DNA of 64,000 nt from Pseudomonas sp. Seg1 (GTDB taxonomy: Bacteria; Pseudomonadota; Gammaproteobacteria; Pseudomonadales; Pseudomonadaceae): assembly GCF_018326005.1 (NCBI RefSeq), contig NZ_AP021903.1:2172001-2236000 (forward strand), given 5' to 3'. The translations under genes were made by a program, and so were the position numbers. Below the pieces are notes generated by a model that was given only the letters and a program-made list of their open reading frames with translations, ran no database searches and had not been told where the DNA came from. This document shows positions 60,622 through 64,000 of this stretch, piece after piece (the first letter of the stretch is position 1; each line of letters begins with the position of its first letter).

Positions 60622-60694
60622 AGCGCTAACACATCATGTAACAGGTGTCCGGACAGGACTATTTGGTCGGGATATGGAATCAGCGCTTTAAATC

Positions 60695-60716
60695 TATATG
60701 AGAATTACTATAAATT
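60695..60716 (+). promoter_or_regulatory. Fur-box-like site upstream of fpvI
   Basis: TATATGAGAATTACTATAAATT resembles the Fur consensus ([12 protein letters not shown] hexamer repeats). It lies about 80 bp before the fpvI start, where Fur control of the ECF sigma gene is expected. No PvdS box precedes fpvI. Confidence 0.65.
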
Positions 60717-60795
60717 ACGCCCCTCAAGTTGCCACTATCTTGCTACTGCGTATTCCGCGGCCGGATCGGTGCGCTCAAGGACAGGATCTGCAACG

Positions 60796-61293
60796 ATGCG
60801 GTCGGGAGTCATGTTGGAAAACTACTATCGCGAGCTGGTGTGTTTCCTTAACGCCAAGCTAGGCAACCGTCAGGTGGCCGAAGATGTGGTGCATGACGCT
60901 TATGTGCGGGTGCTGGAGCGTTCCAGCGACACGCCGATCGAACAGCCGCGCGCCTTTCTTTATCGCACGGCATTGAACCTGGTCATCGACGATCATCGAC
61001 GCAATGCCCTGCGTCAGGTCGAGTCACTTGATGTGCTGGACAATGAAGAGCGCTATTTCACCCCGTCGCCCCATGGCACCCTTGATCATGGTCAACGTTT
61101 GGAGATGCTCCAGCGCGCGCTGGCAGAGCTGCCGCCGCGCTGCCGTGAATGTTTTCTGCTGCGCAAGATCGAAGGTCTGTCCCATCCGGAAATTGCCGAG
61201 CACCTCGGGATTTCCAAGGCATTGGTGGAAAAACACATCGTCAACGCCATGAAACACTGCCGGTTGCGGATCAAACAATGGGACGCCCATTGA
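60796..61293 (+). CDS. fpvI: ECF sigma factor controlling the pyoverdine receptor
   Basis: A 165-aa ECF (FecI-like) sigma factor. Region 2 is ENYYRELVCFLNAKLGNRQ followed by AEDVVHDAYVRVLER, and region 4 is LPPRCRECFLLRKIEGLSH followed by EIAEHLGISKALVEKHIV. In this position (between pvdR and pvdA) it corresponds to FpvI, which transcribes fpvA. The start is ATG 60796 with AGGA nine bases upstream; ATG 60811 (MLENYYREL) would match shorter homologues but its GGGAG is too close. No anti-sigma gene (fpvR) follows or precedes it. Confidence 0.9.
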   Translation: MRSGVMLENYYRELVCFLNAKLGNRQVAEDVVHDAYVRVLERSSDTPIEQPRAFLYRTALNLVIDDHRRNALRQVESLDVLDNEERYFTPSPHGTLDHGQRLEMLQRALAELPPRCRECFLLRKIEGLSHPEIAEHLGISKALVEKHIVNAMKHCRLRIKQWDAH

Positions 61294-61304
61294 TCCTTCC
61301 CGGT

Positions 61305-61328
61305 TAAATTTCCTTTCATCGTCCTCGT
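61305..61328 (+). promoter_or_regulatory. PvdS-type IS promoter box (perfect) for pvdA
   Basis: TAAAT (61305-61309), 16 nt, CGT (61326-61328), 97 bp before the pvdA ATG and 12 bp after the fpvI stop. Confidence 0.85.
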
Positions 61329-61424
61329 TCCTACTCAACAGACGACCTGCTGACCTGATTCAGGCCGGTCAGGCCACCCAGGCTTTATCCCCGCGTTGAG
61401 GGGTTCATCCAGAGGACACTGGAA

Positions 61425-62759
61425 ATGACACAGGCAATTGCATCGCCCATCGTTCACGACCTGATCGGCGTCGGTTTCGGCCCTTCGAACCTGGCGCTGG
61501 CCATCGCTCTGCAAGAGCGCGGCCCGACTCAGGGTGAGCTGGATGTGCTGTTCCTCGACAAGCAGGCCAACTACAGCTGGCACGGCAACACCCTGTCGAC
61601 GCAGAGCGAGTTGCAGATTTCCTTCCTCAAGGATCTGGTGACCCTGCGCAACCCGACCAGCCCGTACTCGTTCGTCAACTACCTGAAGTACCACGGCCGT
61701 CTGGTCGACTTCATCAACCTCGGCACTTTTTACCCGTGCCGCATGGAGTACAACGACTACCTGCGCTGGGTGGCCGGGCAGTTCTCCGAGCAGAGCCGTT
61801 ACGGTGAGGAAGTGCTGACCATCGAGCCGGTGCTGCACAACCATCAGGTTGAAGCGCTGCGCGTTATTTCCCGCGATAGCCAGGGCCTGCAACATGTACG
61901 CACCACCCGTTCGGTGGTGGTCAGTGCCGGCGGCACCCCGCGTATTCCAGAGGCGTTCAAGGCGCTGAAGGGCGATACCCGCGTGTTCCACCACTCGCAA
62001 TACCTGTCGCAAATGGCCGAGCAGCCGTGCGTGAACAATCAGCCAATGAGCATTGCGATCATCGGCGGTGGGCAGAGCGCGGCGGAAGCGTTCATCGATC
62101 TGAACGATTCGTTCCCGTCGGTGCAGGTCGACATGATCCTGCGCGGTTCGGCACTCAAGCCTGCGGACGACAGCCCGTTCGTCAACGAAGTGTTCTCGCC
62201 GGAGTTCACCGATCTGGTGTTCCAGCAGAACAGCGCCGAGCGGGAGCGTCTGGTCAACGAGTACCACAACACCAACTACTCGGTGGTCGACATCGACCTG
62301 ATCGAGCGCATCTACGGCATCTTCTATCGCCAGAAGGTTTCCGGGATTGCCCGTCATGCGTTCCGCACCCTGACCACCGTCGAGAAAGCCACCGCGACCG
62401 AAAACGGTATCGAGCTGGCCGTGCGCAACAACGCCACTGGCGAAGTCACCGTGCGCCTTTACGACGCTGTAGTGCTGGCCACCGGTTACGAGCGCCAGAT
62501 GCACCGCAAATTGCTGGCGCCGCTGGAAGAGTACCTGGGTGAGTTCGAGGTCGATCGCAACTACAAACTGATTACCGACGAGCGCTGCAAGGCCGGCATC
62601 TACATGCAGGGCTTCTGCCAGGCCAGCCATGGTCTGAGTGATACATTGCTGTCGGTGTTGCCGATTCGTGCGGACGAGATTGCCGGCTCGCTGTATGAGC
62701 ACGGCAAGCATCGTGGGCATCGTTCGATGGCAGATCTGTTGTTGGCGACTGCCAGCTAA
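61425..62759 (+). CDS. pvdA: L-ornithine N5-monooxygenase
   Basis: A 444-aa class B flavin monooxygenase. FAD site GVGFGPSNLALAI near residue 12-25, NADPH site IIGGGQSAAEAF near 210, and the C-terminal motif ATGYERQMH near 350. It makes N5-hydroxyornithine in the cytoplasm, here for the last module of the terminal NRPS. AGAGGA precedes the ATG. Single gene under a perfect PvdS-type box, followed by a REP array. No formyl- or acetyltransferase for OHOrn is encoded nearby. Confidence 0.97.
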   Translation: MTQAIASPIVHDLIGVGFGPSNLALAIALQERGPTQGELDVLFLDKQANYSWHGNTLSTQSELQISFLKDLVTLRNPTSPYSFVNYLKYHGRLVDFINLGTFYPCRMEYNDYLRWVAGQFSEQSRYGEEVLTIEPVLHNHQVEALRVISRDSQGLQHVRTTRSVVVSAGGTPRIPEAFKALKGDTRVFHHSQYLSQMAEQPCVNNQPMSIAIIGGGQSAAEAFIDLNDSFPSVQVDMILRGSALKPADDSPFVNEVFSPEFTDLVFQQNSAERERLVNEYHNTNYSVVDIDLIERIYGIFYRQKVSGIARHAFRTLTTVEKATATENGIELAVRNNATGEVTVRLYDAVVLATGYERQMHRKLLAPLEEYLGEFEVDRNYKLITDERCKAGIYMQGFCQASHGLSDTLLSVLPIRADEIAGSLYEHGKHRGHRSMADLLLATAS

Positions 62760-62779
62760 CTCTGTATTGCCTGATACAC

Positions 62780-63125
62780 CGCTATCGCTGGCAAGCCAGC
62801 TCCCACAGGGATCAGTGTTGTGTTAGCGGTAGCGGACATCACACAAAACATTGTGGGAGCTGGCTTGCCAGCGATGGCGGCGGGTCAGGCTCCATTGCCT
62901 TCGATGAACCACCGCTATCGCGAGGCAAGCCAGCTCCCACAGGGGGCGGTGTTGTGTTAGCGGTAGCGGACATCACACAAAACATTGTGGGAGCTGGCTT
63001 GCCAGCGATGGCGGCAGGTCAGGCACTATCACCTTTGATGAACCACCGCTATCGCGAGCAGGCTCACTCCTACAATGTTCTGTGTACGCAGGACCAATGT
63101 AGGAGTGAGCCTGCTCGCGATGGGG
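62780..63125. repeat. array of six alternating REP palindromes with a 134-bp tandem duplication
   Basis: Inverted pairs of CGCTGGCAAGCCAGCTCCCA and TGTGGGAGCTGGCTTGCCAG types, with one pair of the GCGAGCAGGCTCACTCC type, fill the spacer after pvdA. The stretch GTGTTGTGTTAGCGGTAGCG and the following about 65 bp occur at 62815 and again at 62949, a 134-bp period. Small sequence changes in the copies (for example TCGCGAGGCAAGC) show drift. Confidence 0.9.
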
Positions 63126-63254
63126 CCTTCGAAAACACCAGAACTTCACAATCCTGAACCCTTCCTGAATGACCCTGACATTCCCCGACACACTTCCTTT
63201 TGCGGGTTTACTCTCCAGACATCGGGGCGTAAGCTTCGCGCGTTTTCATCAATA

Positions 63255-63594
63255 GCGGAGACCCACAGTGGGTACTTGTTCGAGTGACAGTTGTCGGCCG
63301 GTCTCGGTAACCGGCAGATTCTCGGCAAGATAACGCGCCTCTTTTGTGCCGTTGTCTCGCCGTAACAGCGAGCAGCGGCATCCCGTACATGGCCAGTTCT
63401 AGGTCATGTCTTGAAGTCCTTCTCATCGACACTGAAAGAGCGTGATTTCGACTTTATTGTCGTCATCGCAGCCCTATCGACACGCCTGTCTTTTCTGACC
63501 GGCGCGCCAAGCCTTGCCGTGCCGGTTTTCCCGGCGGACGAGGCGCGGCCGTACCTGCTTGACGGTTTCCCGGCTGACCAAAGGGGCAACAGCC
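63255..63594 (+). promoter_or_regulatory. hairpin-rich 5' leader of the Mg2+ transporter gene
   Basis: Four compact stems lie in 150 bp: ACCCAC-A-GTGGGT (63261-63273); GCCGGT-7nt-ACCGGC (63297-63315); a 12-bp stem with one bulge, GCCGTTGtCTCGC with GCGAGCAGCGGC (63348-63379); and ACATGGCC-7nt-GGTCATGT (63387-63409, one G-U). They are followed by about 185 nt up to the ATG at 63595. Mg2+-transporter genes in other bacteria carry Mg2+- or proline-sensing leaders; the same type of control is inferred here. The remaining 63126-63254 holds nothing recognisable. Confidence 0.5.
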
Positions 63595-64000
63595 ATGAAA
63601 CTTACGCTCAAGGAATTTTTCGCAGGCTTTCTGCGGACCCGCCACATCGCCCGGCATTTCCGTCGCCTGGCCTTGCTGGAAACCATCAACGACACCACGG
63701 TCAGCCGTGAAGTCCCGCCAACCCTGGCCAACACCCTGGTCGATGCCGCGCATTGCGACAGCGGTGTGTTGCTGTCGTCACTGGGCACGCATTCCGACGG
63801 CCTCACCGATTTCGAAGTCGATGCCCTGCGTGCGCAATACGGCCTTAACGAGGTCGAGCACGAGCAACCACTGGCCTGGTATATCCACCTGTGGCACTGC
63901 TACAAAAACCCGTTCAACCTGCTGCTCACCCTGTTGGCGGTGATCTCGTGGCTGACTGAAGACCTTAAAGCAGCCGTCGTGATTTTCTCGATGGTGGTGC
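63595..64000 (+). CDS. mgtA: Mg2+-importing P-type ATPase, N-terminal part (cut by window end)
   Basis: 135 residues of a P3B-type ATPase: a basic N-terminus (KLTLKEFFAGFLRTRHIARH), a cation-ATPase N-terminal domain (GLTDFEVDALRAQYGLNEVE; WYIHLWHCYKNPFNLLL), and the first membrane helices (TLLAVISWL, AAVVIFSMVV). It matches MgtA/MgtB, which import Mg2+ under limitation. AAGGGG stands nine bases before the ATG. The catalytic domains lie beyond the window. Confidence 0.85.
   Translation, partial: MKLTLKEFFAGFLRTRHIARHFRRLALLETINDTTVSREVPPTLANTLVDAAHCDSGVLLSSLGTHSDGLTDFEVDALRAQYGLNEVEHEQPLAWYIHLWHCYKNPFNLLLTLLAVISWLTEDLKAAVVIFSMVV

Noticed and set aside
60607..60795. Longer N-terminus for the sigma factor (from 60607)
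   Set aside because: It would start inside the pvdR promoter box and run through the Fur-like site; homologous ECF factors begin near the ENYYREL segment.

Overview
The window is a chromosomal segment from a fluorescent Pseudomonas, most likely of the P. fluorescens/P. koreensis/P. putida complex. The basis is the tandem cbb3 oxidase operons next to an Aer-type receptor, the pyoverdine (pvd) locus in its characteristic gene order, GC-rich coding sequence, and many Pseudomonas REP elements (the GGGAGC..GCTTGC..GCGAT type) between genes. No rRNA, tRNA, CRISPR array, prophage or insertion sequence was seen.

Layout. Positions 1-5000 (minus strand) carry ccoNOQP and the start of a second ccoN preceded by an FNR/Anr-type site. 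Positions 5094-17955 are accessory genes separated by repeat-rich spacers: an alpha/beta hydrolase, a DUF6124-like small protein behind a folded leader, an AT-rich orphan gene, the PAS chemoreceptor aer, a CPBP protease, an isonitrile-hydratase-like protein with a divergent GlxA/AraC regulator, a small orphan, a GH15-glucose dehydrogenase pair and an MFS transporter. Positions 17969-62759 are a siderophore locus. It holds a type II thioesterase, a SyrP-like aspartyl beta-hydroxylase, three NRPSs (1133, 2608 and 4552 aa), an HSL-family hydrolase, fpvA, pvdE, pvdO, pvdN, pvdM, pvdP, opmQ, pvdT, pvdR, fpvI and pvdA. The window ends in an mgtA-type Mg2+ P-type ATPase behind a hairpin-rich leader.

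How the locus works. Adenylation codes read by eye give Lys (DGEDHGTVVK), Asp (DLTKIGHVGK), Ala-like (DLWNNALTYK), Thr (DFWNVGMVHK), Ala-like (DLWNNALTYK) and a Glu-239 basic code best explained as N5-OH-Orn (DGECCGGVTK). Epimerisation domains follow Asp, Thr, the second Ala and OHOrn. With the SyrP-like hydroxylase for OH-Asp, PvdA for OH-Orn, and no transformylase (pvdF) or acetylase in the window, the predicted side chain is Lys-(D)OHAsp-Ala-(D)aThr-(D)Ala-(D)OHOrn. This matches the classical pseudobactin (strain B10) sequence. The chromophore synthetase PvdL, PvdH and the master sigma factor PvdS must lie elsewhere.

The synthetase has no thioesterase domain: the last NRPS stops straight after an epimerisation domain. 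Release may therefore occur by attack of the OHOrn hydroxylamine on its own thioester (giving cyclo-OHOrn) or with help from the hydrolase encoded directly downstream. Seven TAAAT-N16-CGT-like boxes, the pyoverdine-type iron-starvation promoter, lie upstream of the transcription units. All have exactly 16-nt spacers. The anti-sigma gene fpvR is missing from its usual place between fpvI and pvdR.
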